Positions 6,601 through 14,249 of a stretch of DNA of 46,334 bases are shown here, in pieces (the first letter of the stretch is position 1; every line of letters begins with the position of its first letter). The notes beneath the pieces are model-generated. The model was given only the letters and a program-made list of their open reading frames with translations. It was not told where the DNA came from and ran no database searches. The DNA lies in assembly GCF_002902725.1 (NCBI RefSeq), contig NZ_PPRT01000019.1:1-46334 (forward strand). Direction: 5' to 3'. The position numbers were made by a program, and so were the translations under genes. The stretch comes from Staphylococcus caprae. Its GTDB lineage: Bacteria > Bacillota > Bacilli > Staphylococcales > Staphylococcaceae.

Positions 6601-6882
6601 TTAGCTTTCTTGACCTTTCAGTTCTTTATTCAAATATTTCTTGTATCTGTCTTCATGATGATTTTTAGCATAATTTTCTATCACTATATCTAACATGTCA
6701 TATAAGCTTGTTCTATTTTCATATGCTATGTCATTAAGTAAAGCTCGAGTCCCTTTCCTTATAGCAACAGTAGTTCTATCTTGATAATACTTTGAAGTTC
6801 TTTTTCTCTCGTTCTCTTTTTCAGTACTTTTAGATTTATTAAGCTGTTGTTGCACATTAGCAAATTTATCAAACTTATTCAT
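6601..6882 (-). CDS. Ribbon-helix-helix partition protein (ParB/ParR-type)
   Basis: 93 residues. A flexible charged N-terminus (1-32) precedes TTVAIRKGTRALLNDIAYEN and SLYDMLDIVIENY, a typical RHH strand-helix-helix. Small RHH proteins following a ParA ATPase act as centromere-binding adaptors of type Ib partition and usually autoregulate the operon. Likely DNA targets are the CGTCTA-N5-TAGACG dyads on both sides. It lies 12 bp after the ParA-like gene and is certainly cotranscribed. Confidence 0.75.
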   Translation of the reverse strand: MNKFDKFANVQQQLNKSKSTEKENERKRTSKYYQDRTTVAIRKGTRALLNDIAYENRTSLYDMLDIVIENYAKNHHEDRYKKYLNKELKGQES

Positions 6883-6894
6883 TTCATTACACCT

Positions 6895-7689
6895 CTATTC
6901 TGCATCTAAAAATTTTTCAAAACATTCTTTATAGTGATCATAAAATTCAATATGCTCTTTTCGTTGATTTTCCTTTAATTCCATTAATTTATCAACTGAA
7001 GTTCTTTTTACTGTAGCATTAATAAATAATTCTTTCTCTCTAAAATAAGTTAAATAATTATCAAATTCTTTTAACTCTCGAACGAATCTTCTGGAACTTT
7101 CGGTATTATGTTTTATTCTATTACCAACTAAATATAGTTTTGCAGTTACGTAAGATTCCATAGATATAGGATCCTTGATTTCTTTTATACATTGATGATA
7201 ACGCTCTATTGTATTGCCTTTAGTCTCTTCATTATTAGCTCCTGGAACATCTGGACTGATTATTTTATCACTAACAGCTACTGCATTGCGTGTTGCAGTT
7301 CTAAAATCTGGATGTGTATCTATAATAATATAATCATACTGAGAGAGGTTTAAATTTTCTGTTAGGTTCATTGTTACCCAAGTCAAAAGTCTAGTATCTG
7401 TGTTGGGTTGGCTAATTACCCAATCTTCAGTTTTATCTAAGTAATAATCTCCTGTGATTAAATCTATATTCTGTCTAACATTATTTATGTCTACTGGATC
7501 TTCAGTATATATACCTTTTACAGTATTATTTTGTGTATCACAGTCAAACAATTGTGAAATACTACATTGATGATCTTGATCTATAATTAAAACGGTTTTA
7601 TTTCTTTCTGCTAAAAAAGTAGCGAAATTATATGCTATGGATGTCTTTCCAACGCCACCTTTTGTTGATACAAATGAATATATCTCCAT
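6895..7689 (-). CDS. ParA/Soj-family partition ATPase
   Basis: 264 residues, a small (type Ib) ParA. It has the deviant Walker A STKGGVGKTS (residues 8-17), the A' motif VLIIDQDHQCS and the Walker B YDYIIIDTHPDF. It would pattern on the nucleoid and pull plasmid copies apart through the RHH partner encoded next. GAAAGGGGG precedes ATG 7689. The promoter region contains three CGTCTA-N5-TAGACG dyads. Confidence 0.92.
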   Translation of the reverse strand: MEIYSFVSTKGGVGKTSIAYNFATFLAERNKTVLIIDQDHQCSISQLFDCDTQNNTVKGIYTEDPVDINNVRQNIDLITGDYYLDKTEDWVISQPNTDTRLLTWVTMNLTENLNLSQYDYIIIDTHPDFRTATRNAVAVSDKIISPDVPGANNEETKGNTIERYHQCIKEIKDPISMESYVTAKLYLVGNRIKHNTESSRRFVRELKEFDNYLTYFREKELFINATVKRTSVDKLMELKENQRKEHIEFYDHYKECFEKFLDAE

Positions 7690-7711
7690 TCGTAAAACCC
7701 CCTTTCTTCAA

Positions 7712-7837
7712 CGTCTACTATATAGACGACATTATTATAGTATCACACTTATATTATTGAGTCTATTCAACATTTTATTTAAGTCGTCTGACTTATAGAC
7801 GAAAGGGGGTAGCCTTATAGCGTCTACTATATAGACG
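7712..7837. promoter_or_regulatory. Three CGTCTA-N5-TAGACG dyads upstream of parA
   Basis: 17-bp palindromes lie at 7712-7728, 7785-7801 and 7821-7837. The first abuts the parA ribosome site, and the last lies about 100 bp before the second Fst-like toxin. A role as parS and as shared operator for parA and the toxin promoter is plausible. Confidence 0.7.
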
Positions 7838-7936
7838 GTATGATTAATTATGTATTTCCAGTCAAAAGTCTGACTTTGTTATACTGTTTAAGTCGTCTTA
7901 CTTCCGGCGATAGATTCGACGGTAGTAGGTGATATC

Positions 7937-8029
7937 ATGGGTTTAATATTTGTTAGCGTAATCGCTCCTATTATTTCAGGATGCATTGTTGCAATTTTTT
8001 CGTTTTGGCTAAACAATCGCAATAATTAA
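7937..8029 (+). CDS. Fst/PepA1-family type I toxin 2
   Basis: 30 residues: MGLIFVSVIAPIISGCIVAI, then FSFWLNNRNN. It is a close relative of PepA1, with IAPxISGCxxAxFxFWLxxRN clearly visible. TAGGTGAT precedes ATG 7937. The mRNA 5' segment GTCGTCTTA (7892-7900) can pair with TAAGACGAC over the stop codon (8027-8035). This is the same long-range fold as toxin 1 but with different bases, which supports its reality. A 11-bp-stem terminator at 8055-8084 follows. Confidence 0.9.
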   Translation: MGLIFVSVIAPIISGCIVAIFSFWLNNRNN

Positions 8030-8050
8030 GACGACATAGCCTCACCATTA

Positions 8051-8111
8051 AAAAAACCCCAACCTATGCCAGTAGGTTGGGGTTTGGTGATACATGAGTT
8101 CAATATTTGTT
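8051..8111 (-). ncRNA. Antisense antitoxin RNA of Fst-like toxin 2
   Basis: The minus-strand promoter TTTACA (8141-8146), 17 bp, TATAAT (8118-8123) is near consensus. The transcript runs into the hairpin at 8055-8084 shared with the toxin mRNA. It carries a direct repeat of the toxin start region (around 8086-8110 versus 7929-7957), matching the RNAII organisation of the pAD1 par locus. Confidence 0.78.
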
Positions 8112-8243
8112 GAGCTCATTATACTACAGTTAATAGCATCTGTAAAAAGTATTGGTTATATTATTTTGGAGTAGAATATGAATATGAGAAAGTCAAAAAA
8201 CAAAGTTCTCAAACACTTAAACGAATATAATGCTTCATATGTG

Positions 8244-8335
8244 CGTCTATATTATAGATGAAATGCATCTATACAAAACATCATTCATGTCATAAGTAAA
8301 CCTATCAATATCAAAGCGTCTTTAAAGTAGACGCT
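8244..8335. promoter_or_regulatory. Two further CGTCT-type dyads between toxin 2 and repA
   Basis: A degenerate copy (8244-8260, ending TAGATG) and CGTCTTTAAAGTAGACG (8319-8335). They extend the dyad family toward the replication control region. Confidence 0.5.
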
Positions 8336-8449
8336 ATTGTGAAATTATGGTATATTTAAAACATCGGCAACATATTAATACTGTTACAAGTACATCACGA
8401 ACTATTAGTTGCGTTATCCCTAGTTTATGCTAAAGTAAATATATAAAAT

Positions 8450-8537
8450 TAAAAAGACAACTGCGGTAACAGTTGTCTTTTAGAAAGAAGCAAAATAAGC
8501 AGATTTAGATTTAAGCTTCATGTAATTTTTTATTTGT
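8450..8537 (-). ncRNA. RNAI-like antisense RNA controlling repA
   Basis: The minus-strand promoter TTGCTA (8567-8572), 17 bp, TATAAT (8544-8549) drives a predicted RNA of about 88 nt ending in a perfect 12-bp stem (AAAAGACAACTG/CAGTTGTCTTTT, 8452-8481) with T-rich flank. It is antisense to the repA leader (repA starts at 8657), the same position as RNAI of other staphylococcal RepA_N replicons. It should limit repA translation and copy number. Confidence 0.75.
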
Positions 8538-8656
8538 AATTGTATTATAACTGTTAAAAATGATTTTAGCAAGCGCGATACAATTGCAAATGTAATACAC
8601 TAAGATTACAAAGCTTCTTTCTTAAAATATTAAAATTATAGAAAGGGGCTATTTTT

Positions 8657-9667
8657 ATGCCTATACCAACTAAATACTTCAAAAAGACTGAAAAATATCA
8701 AGAACGTTTCTACCAACTGCCCAAAGTTTTTTTTACAAATAAAAAGTTCACAAAAATATCTTTAGAAGCCAAAGTGGCTTATTCAATATTACGTGATCGA
8801 TTAGAGTTGTCCATAAAAAATAATTGGGTAGATGATGAAGATAACATATATTTAATTTATACAAATGAAAATTTAATGTCTATACTAAATTTAGGAAAAA
8901 ATAAAGTTGTAAAAATAAAAAAAGAATTGGAAAACGCTCATTTATTAAAACAAAAAAGAGTAGGTTTAAATAAACCAAATAAACTCTATCTACTTAAACC
9001 AGAAGTAACAAAACAAGATATTTGTCAGATTCAAAAAGAAGAAAGTGGCGAAAAAAGCTCTAATAATAAGGAAGTTTACGAATCAAACTTCCAGAGTTCC
9101 GATATACAAACTTTTGGAAGTTTACAAAACAAACTTCCAAAAGTTTGTGAAACAAACACTAGTGATACTGATATTAGTGATACTGATATTAGTGATACTG
9201 ATATTAGTGATATGAATGATATGAATGATACTAATAATATTAAGAGTACATCTGATTGGGGTTCACATTCGAATCATTCAAATCATAAATCTCAAACATT
9301 TGATATTGTATCTGAACAAGAAGAAATACAATATGAATTACAAGAATTCCCTGAACATTTAGCACAATATATCACCAACTACACGTTACCTGAGGTACGT
9401 ATAATAAAAAGTGTCTTGTTAAAAGCTAAACGCTCATTTCATGATGAACGTGCCCATGAAATATCACATCCTTACTCGCTCGAAGATATTGAACAAGAAC
9501 TAATTAATGTTTTGAAACGTTTCAGATTCATGCTTAAGAAAAAAGATGAAACTGTAGAATCTATGCAAAGTTATTTAATGCGTTGTGTGAAGTCTGAATT
9601 TGAAGAATTACATGCTTGGCATATGCGTCGACAACATATGCCAAAAGATAATATATTTAACTTGTAA
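8657..9667 (+). CDS. repA: RepA_N-family replication initiator
   Basis: 336 residues. The N-terminal 120 residues (FYQLPKVFFTNKKFTKISLEAKVAYSILRDR, split helix-turn-helix; later LNLGKNKVVKIKKELENAHL) are the conserved RepA_N domain. The middle (about 130-205) is low complexity and encoded by repeats, where these replicons carry their origin. The C-terminus (about 225-336) is the host-linked domain. GAAAGGGG lies before ATG 8657. Theta replication is expected. Antisense RNAI is encoded in the leader. Confidence 0.95.
   Translation: MPIPTKYFKKTEKYQERFYQLPKVFFTNKKFTKISLEAKVAYSILRDRLELSIKNNWVDDEDNIYLIYTNENLMSILNLGKNKVVKIKKELENAHLLKQKRVGLNKPNKLYLLKPEVTKQDICQIQKEESGEKSSNNKEVYESNFQSSDIQTFGSLQNKLPKVCETNTSDTDISDTDISDTDISDMNDMNDTNNIKSTSDWGSHSNHSNHKSQTFDIVSEQEEIQYELQEFPEHLAQYITNYTLPEVRIIKSVLLKAKRSFHDERAHEISHPYSLEDIEQELINVLKRFRFMLKKKDETVESMQSYLMRCVKSEFEELHAWHMRRQHMPKDNIFNL
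9107..9240. other. Predicted replication origin inside repA
   Basis: A perfect inverted repeat with 17-bp arms (9107-9123 and 9131-9147, AACTTTTGGAAGTT type) is followed by three exact 15-bp tandem repeats AGTGATACTGATATT (9161-9205) and further GATATGAAT repeats. They translate to the SDTDI repeats of RepA. RepA_N plasmids initiate within such repeats in the rep gene. Confidence 0.75.
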
Positions 9668-9679
9668 GGAGGTGGAAGA

Positions 9680-9901
9680 ATGTCTAAAAATAAGATTTTC
9701 AATGATACATTGTTCATGGATTACTTAGACAAGAAAGTGAGTTTCTACCTTGTAGGTGATAAACGTATTGTAGCCACGATTAAAGAAGTACGACGCTATG
9801 AGATTCTTGTAGAACGTAAAGTCAAATACAAATCTGGAGAACTTGATACAATACAAACAGTAATACCTAAAGGGGCTATTGTCTACACAGATATTATATA
9901 A
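9680..9901 (+). CDS. Sm/Hfq-like small protein
   Basis: 73 residues. YLDKKVSFYLVGDKRIVATI, a linker, and VIPKGAIVYTDI have the spacing of the Sm1 (VTVYLVNGxxLxGxVxxFDxxxVLL) and Sm2 (QxIYKHAISTI) motifs of Hfq, including the basic position before the final strands. It starts 12 bp after repA with AAGGAGGTGG before ATG 9680, so it is cotranscribed with the initiator. Likely roles are RNA binding in replication control or on plasmid small RNAs (inference). A longer loop between the motifs separates it from true Hfq. Confidence 0.5.
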   Translation: MSKNKIFNDTLFMDYLDKKVSFYLVGDKRIVATIKEVRRYEILVERKVKYKSGELDTIQTVIPKGAIVYTDII

Positions 9902-9995
9902 AAGTAAATCGGTATGTTAAGTTTATGTAAATTTCAGAAACTCTTGTTAAAATATAAAAATACATATGTTAAAATAAGTGTGTAGGGTGATATAT

Positions 9996-10397
9996 ATGTT
10001 TTATAACAAGCGAACGCAGTCGATGTCAGAACTGAGCTATTATTTAGTGATTGCGACGAATGGCAAAACACCTTGTCTGACAGAGAAACACGCTTCGGTG
10101 TTGAAGCAACATTTCAACAAAGTTTCAAAGTCTTTTGGAATCAAACTCATAACATGGGAATGGTATGACAGCTATTTAGAAATGAGCTTCACTATCGATA
10201 AAGCTAAATCGTCTGTTTTAGACTTCATCATGGTTTTTAAATCCACATCATCGTTCACTATCAAAAAATACTATCCCGATCTTGTGGTATCAGAATTATC
10301 AAATACTTCTTTTTGGAATCAGGGTTATTTTTTGAAAACGCTTGGCCAGTTAGAGCAAAATAACGATCAAAAACATTGGTTAAAAAATCTTAAGTAA
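9996..10397 (+). CDS. Catalytically degenerate IS200/TnpA-like (Y1 transposase fold) protein
   Basis: 133 residues from ATG 9996 with AGGGTG 6 bases upstream. An upstream GTG is less likely. Layout follows IS200/IS605 TnpA: start strand YYLVIATNGK, helix VLKQHFNKVSKSFGIKLITWEW, then helix FIMVFKSTSSFTI and the late motif SFWNQGYFLKTLG (TnpA: LWTNSCFISTVGG). The HUH motif (HIH in TnpA) reads SYLEMSF, and the catalytic Tyr helix reads QNNDQKHWLK. Metal ligands and nucleophile are therefore missing. No IS ends flank it. It is probably a domesticated DNA- or RNA-hairpin-binding protein. The leader carries GTGTGT before the ribosome site. Confidence 0.6.
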   Translation: MFYNKRTQSMSELSYYLVIATNGKTPCLTEKHASVLKQHFNKVSKSFGIKLITWEWYDSYLEMSFTIDKAKSSVLDFIMVFKSTSSFTIKKYYPDLVVSELSNTSFWNQGYFLKTLGQLEQNNDQKHWLKNLK

Positions 10398-10405
10398 AAA
10401 GGTGT

Positions 10406-10921
10406 GTGAAGCTATTGAACAAAAAACAAGGTCTTGCGGCAACGCTACTGGGGTGTACACTTCTTTTAGGTGCTTGCCAAGGTGGTCAATCGGATCCACT
10501 TGCTGATAAAAAATATAAAATCGAAGATACTAGTTACAGCATTTCTTTTGATGGGAAAGATCAAGCTAAACTATCATGGACTGATGGTGCGCCCAACGAT
10601 CTAGTGAAGGAATCAACACCATTTGACTACGAAATCAAACACGATAATGGGAAAGATTTTTTAGTGCTAAAAAGAAAATCTGATGGCTTACCAGATGGTT
10701 ATAAAGATGAATTTCATTTTTATGACGATAAGTCAACAGACTTAAAAAACAATGTAAATTGTGTGGTTTATGAAATTAAAAAGAATAAAAAGAAAGATAT
10801 AAAATTGTTGGAGAAAGATGTAAGTGTATCTGGAAATGATATTGAATTGGATAAAAAATCATATAAGCATCCTGATAAAACAGAAACCACAATGGATGTG
10901 AATCTAACTGAAGAAGAGTGA
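10406..10921 (+). CDS. Secreted lipoprotein
   Basis: 171 residues with a lipoprotein signal: basic start, GLAATLLGCTLLLGACQGG with lipobox LGAC (Cys24 lipidated). The mature part has repeated beta-type segments and an acidic end, resembling small staphylococcal lipoproteins of unknown function. GTG 10406 is taken as start, with AAAAAGG close upstream. TTG 10415 is possible. The leader contains GGTGTGTGAAG (10401-10411), perfectly complementary to the loop of the hairpin RNA at 26.95 kb. Possible surface-exclusion or immunity roles are guesses. Confidence 0.75.
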   Translation: MKLLNKKQGLAATLLGCTLLLGACQGGQSDPLADKKYKIEDTSYSISFDGKDQAKLSWTDGAPNDLVKESTPFDYEIKHDNGKDFLVLKRKSDGLPDGYKDEFHFYDDKSTDLKNNVNCVVYEIKKNKKKDIKLLEKDVSVSGNDIELDKKSYKHPDKTETTMDVNLTEEE

Positions 10922-11072
10922 CCTTTGTTATCCAATCGAATAACAAAATTTTCCAAAACAGGTTGTAATAGTTCCCTCTTTTTAGTATGTTATAAACGTA
11001 AGTGTGATAATGAGATGATTTAACTGTAAATACGCCTTAATTACATTATTAACACTTACTGGTAAACTACAT

Positions 11073-11165
11073 AAAAAAAGAAGGTGTGCGTAACAGCAGT
11101 TGTGTGTAAGCTGTTCGCATTAGTGCTCCTACGTTTTACTAACAAAGCACTTTTCACCTTCTCAA
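11073..11165 (-). ncRNA. Structured minus-strand RNA end, copy 1
   Basis: Read on the minus strand, GAAGGTG (11155-11161) closes with CACCTTC (11080-11086) followed by seven T, a rho-independent terminator. It encloses two hairpins: AGTGCT/AGCACT (11122-11151) and AACAGC/GCTGTT (11092-11115) with loop TTACACACAACT. The transcript probably starts in or beyond the direct repeat at 11263-11368. The CACACA loop resembles the loops of the second locus at 26.95 kb. The rest of 10922-11417 holds no gene. Confidence 0.5.
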
Positions 11166-11262
11166 ATATTTATAAACCATAATCAATATGATTGTCAATG
11201 TTTGAGAAAGTGTAAGGTTGCGCTAAAGGAGCGTGACCTTCTTTTTATTGAAAGACAAAGTC

Positions 11263-11368
11263 ATTGGTAAACTAATAATAAAAAGTATTGAAACACAACA
11301 ACACACAGCTCAAAGAACAAACGCCTAATTAAATAGCATATTAATATGTGATAAGCCTTTTATTGTTA
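11263..11368. repeat. 106-bp direct repeat, copy 1 (before the transfer operon)
   Basis: Nearly identical to 27020-27126, including AACACAACAACACACAGCTC and GCCTAATTAAAT. It lies upstream of the first transfer gene, while the other copy lies upstream of the big adhesin gene. On the opposite strand each copy leads into a structured RNA that ends in a terminator. Confidence 0.85.
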
Positions 11369-11420
11369 TTGGGACTTATATGCGATGTTTTTAAATTAAA
11401 ATTTAAAAGGTGGTATAGTG

Positions 11421-11708
11421 ATGCATCATTTCAAAAAAAATGAAATTAAAAAAGACATTGAAAATAGAGGTATGAACTTCAAGGAATGGAGTGAAAAAGT
11501 TGTTCAAGACAAACGAATGCAAGTTATTGATAAGGTAAGACCTTACTTCGATCAATGGGAATTAGATGTGCTTAACGAAGCATACATAGAGCTTTTGAAA
11601 GAATCGGTAAAGCCTCAAAAAGAAAAACAAGAACCTAAGCAAAATCAAGAAAAAGATACTTCACAAACAAGTGATAAAGAGAAGGGAGGTGGAATTAGAT
11701 GGAATTAA
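11421..11708 (+). CDS. Small protein, first gene of the transfer operon
   Basis: 95 residues from ATG 11421. GTG 11418 is also in frame, and AAAAGGTGG is upstream. It is soluble, with helical N-terminal two thirds (RVRPYFDQWELDVLNEAYIELLK region) and a Gln/Lys/Glu-rich tail. No domain is recognised. Its end overlaps the next gene by 10 bp. By position it corresponds to the leading trs/tra genes of staphylococcal conjugative plasmids. Confidence 0.7.
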   Translation: MHHFKKNEIKKDIENRGMNFKEWSEKVVQDKRMQVIDKVRPYFDQWELDVLNEAYIELLKESVKPQKEKQEPKQNQEKDTSQTSDKEKGGGIRWN

Positions 11709-12016
11709 TGCACATTGCTTTATTCAACTATTTGCATTTAGACGGTGTGTATGAACAGCTTGTTCAATATCTTCAAATGCATGATATATGGACGAATTTA
11801 GGACGTATGTTCAGAAAAATATTAAGAGGATTAAAAGTCATTGCAGTTCCTGGTGCGTTCATCGGTGTAGCAATTGGAGGACTATACTATGTATTTGGTG
11901 GAGAACAAGGGAAGTTCGCAGCTAAAGTTTGGTGGGTAAGTTCACTCATCGGTGTCGTTGTTGTACTTGGGGCAGATGCCATAGTTAATTGGGTTTCAGA
12001 TAATGCTAAATTCTAG
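11699..12016 (+). CDS. TrsC/VirB2-like small membrane protein of the T4SS
   Basis: 105 residues with two membrane helices (about 43-66, LKVIAVPGAFIGVAIGGLYY; about 78-100, WWVSSLIGVVVVLGADAIV). This two-helix, Gly-rich design fits VirB2/TrsC-type subunits of Gram-positive T4SS. GAAGGGAGGTGG precedes ATG 11699 inside the previous gene. It may form the membrane conduit or a pilin-like ring, by analogy only. Confidence 0.65.
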   Translation: MELMHIALFNYLHLDGVYEQLVQYLQMHDIWTNLGRMFRKILRGLKVIAVPGAFIGVAIGGLYYVFGGEQGKFAAKVWWVSSLIGVVVVLGADAIVNWVSDNAKF

Positions 12017-12030
12017 GAACGAAAAACTTT

Positions 12031-12060
12031 TAAAAAAAGTCCCTGCACGCGTGCAGGGAC
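12031..12060 (-). terminator. Minus-strand terminator inside the transfer operon
   Basis: A perfect 22-bp palindrome GTCCCTGCACGCGTGCAGGG(AC) at 12039-12060 is followed on the minus strand by seven T. On the plus strand there is no T-tract, so the operon can read through while an antisense transcript would stop here. Confidence 0.65.
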
Positions 12061-12139
12061 AGACAATTCAGAATACAGTACAAAAACTATAACATGAAAG
12101 AATATCATTCGTAAATGAAATATAACGAGGTGACAAAAC

Positions 12140-14233
12140 TTGCTGACAGGAAAAATTCTAGATATTACAAACAAAAATGAATTAGACTTTATTAAAATTA
12201 AATATCAAAAAGAATATTCTCTTGAAGAAATCGATACCTTCGTTCGTAAAATATTAGCACTTGCTCATGATAATAAGAAAAAGAAGGGTAAAAATATAAA
12301 TTTTGAAGTAAAGCTTATTATCTTGGATAGTAAAACAAAGGCGATCCGTTTTGATATGAAAAAGGACGAGAGATTAAAAATTAATGCTTCTCTACCTGAA
12401 GAAACTACGACGCTAAGAACGCTACTCGAAGAAGAAATTGAAGTGCAACGTTATGATATGGGAAACCCAAATAATTTCGATAGTGAGAAGAAAAAATTTT
12501 TAGAAGATTTTGACGAAAGCTATGAGGGGAAAGTATCGAAAGATTTAGATGAAAAAGCAATAGGCAAAGGGAAAGAGCCGTTTTTCAAAAAATGGAAGAA
12601 TGTTTTGTTTAAAGATAATTCCAATAATACCCAAGGTAAGGAAGAACAAGTAACAAGCGTCAAAGATGCATTTGATGATGAAGAAGATACAAGTTCGAGT
12701 GAAGAGGATAAAAATAAAGACCGTGCTGCTGAAAAAATCACTCAAAATAAAGAAACAGCTGAAGAAGATAAAGAAGACGAAGAAGTATCGGACGAGAGTA
12801 TCAATGAACTTTGGGACGAAAAAAGCAAAAACGAAAATTCTTCTGAAAACCAACAGTCATCTCAGCAAGAAGCACCTTTAACAAAAGACGAAAACCCACA
12901 AGATAAATTACATAAAACAAATGAGAGTAGATCTGATCGTGTTCAAGAACAACCTCCTAAAAACCCTATTATACCTATTAATATTCCTAAATATACCGAA
13001 AAAGAGGTCACTTTGAAATATTCAGATGATCCGTTTGAACAAAAACAGAATGAATACATTTATGACCGTTTATTAAATAAAGAATCATATAAAGCAGCGC
13101 TTTATGAAGAATTAGGACATAAGTTGGAATATCAATTTATTTCTTATGTAAATGATAAGCGCTCTTATATTGAAAAGGTTAAAGAAACAAATGCAATGTC
13201 TGAAGAAGATTATGAAAACCGCACAAGTCAGATAACACAAAGGGTTCAAAGTGACATTGATCAACAAATCCAATCATACGAAGATGATCAAAAAAAGTCA
13301 TTAAACCAGTTCACACAGAAACAATCAAAGGAGCTAGAAAACTTCAGAGAACAACAGGATCAAGCGCTAACAGAAGAAAAAGAAAAACAAGAAAAAGCGA
13401 AATCATCGTTCCTTGAAGAAAAAGATCAAGAACGTCTAACACGTATTCAAAGTGAACAAATGCATATGATCGATGAAAGTGAACAAAGAATTAATGAAAT
13501 TGTTGAAGAAGAACATCGAGCATATGATTTAAAAATTCAAGATATGTTGAACGATGATTACAAAAAGATGATGATCGATATCGATGATAAGATGTTTCAA
13601 TTCGATGATGAAACGTATCAGAACTTGATGAAAAAACGAGAGATTTGGAAACAAGAAGTACAAAAAAATAAAGATGATGAGCTTAAATCTCAACAACTCA
13701 AGAATGAACAACTAGAAAAAGAAGAACGTATTAAAGCGCATGAGGCCATTATTGCTGAACAAAAACAAGTCGAGCTTGATATCAAGCATAAGGCGCAAGA
13801 GGAAGCTTCTTTAAAAGAAAAAAATAGAGAATCTCAATTACAACTAGAGTTAGAAAAAGAGAAAAATGAAAAAGAACGCTTAGCTCAAGAAGAAAGACGT
13901 ATTAAAGATTCTGAAAAACAAACAAGTATTCGAGAACAAGAACTTGTACATTCTAAAGAAAAAAATAACAATATGCAACAAGCGTTAATGGCAACGTACA
14001 TGACCAATAGTCCCAAGCAACCTCTGAATAAAACGACTGAACAAAAAGGAACAACACCTAAAAATAAAGAAAAATCTCTAGTCAGTTCAATTATATTATT
14101 TTTGGTAATGGCTGTAATTTTTATCGGGGTATTTGTTGGAGGATTATTTGCAGACCACTTTTTCCACTTTCTGAACATGATTCCATCAAGTATGGAAATG
14201 AGTGACGAAGCATACGAATTCATAAAATCATAG
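12140..14233 (+). CDS. Large coiled-coil protein with C-terminal membrane anchor (transfer operon)
   Basis: 697 residues, TTG start 12140 behind GAGGTG. The N-terminal 130 residues are a compact alpha/beta-like domain, and 170-290 are acidic and low complexity. Residues 330-610 form a long Gln/Glu/Lys coiled coil. One membrane helix lies near 645-667 (SSIILFLVMAVIFIGVFVGG) with a short outside tail. No catalytic motif is visible. Position and shape suggest a structural scaffold or regulator of the type IV machine, holding a cytoplasmic rod at the membrane. Confidence 0.7.
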   Translation: MLTGKILDITNKNELDFIKIKYQKEYSLEEIDTFVRKILALAHDNKKKKGKNINFEVKLIILDSKTKAIRFDMKKDERLKINASLPEETTTLRTLLEEEIEVQRYDMGNPNNFDSEKKKFLEDFDESYEGKVSKDLDEKAIGKGKEPFFKKWKNVLFKDNSNNTQGKEEQVTSVKDAFDDEEDTSSSEEDKNKDRAAEKITQNKETAEEDKEDEEVSDESINELWDEKSKNENSSENQQSSQQEAPLTKDENPQDKLHKTNESRSDRVQEQPPKNPIIPINIPKYTEKEVTLKYSDDPFEQKQNEYIYDRLLNKESYKAALYEELGHKLEYQFISYVNDKRSYIEKVKETNAMSEEDYENRTSQITQRVQSDIDQQIQSYEDDQKKSLNQFTQKQSKELENFREQQDQALTEEKEKQEKAKSSFLEEKDQERLTRIQSEQMHMIDESEQRINEIVEEEHRAYDLKIQDMLNDDYKKMMIDIDDKMFQFDDETYQNLMKKREIWKQEVQKNKDDELKSQQLKNEQLEKEERIKAHEAIIAEQKQVELDIKHKAQEEASLKEKNRESQLQLELEKEKNEKERLAQEERRIKDSEKQTSIREQELVHSKEKNNNMQQALMATYMTNSPKQPLNKTTEQKGTTPKNKEKSLVSSIILFLVMAVIFIGVFVGGLFADHFFHFLNMIPSSMEMSDEAYEFIKS

Positions 14234-14249
14234 AGAAAGGATTTTAAAC

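Noticed and set aside
8347..8433. 28-residue plus-strand frame upstream of repA
   Set aside because: No Shine-Dalgarno sequence. The region is better explained as replication control leader.
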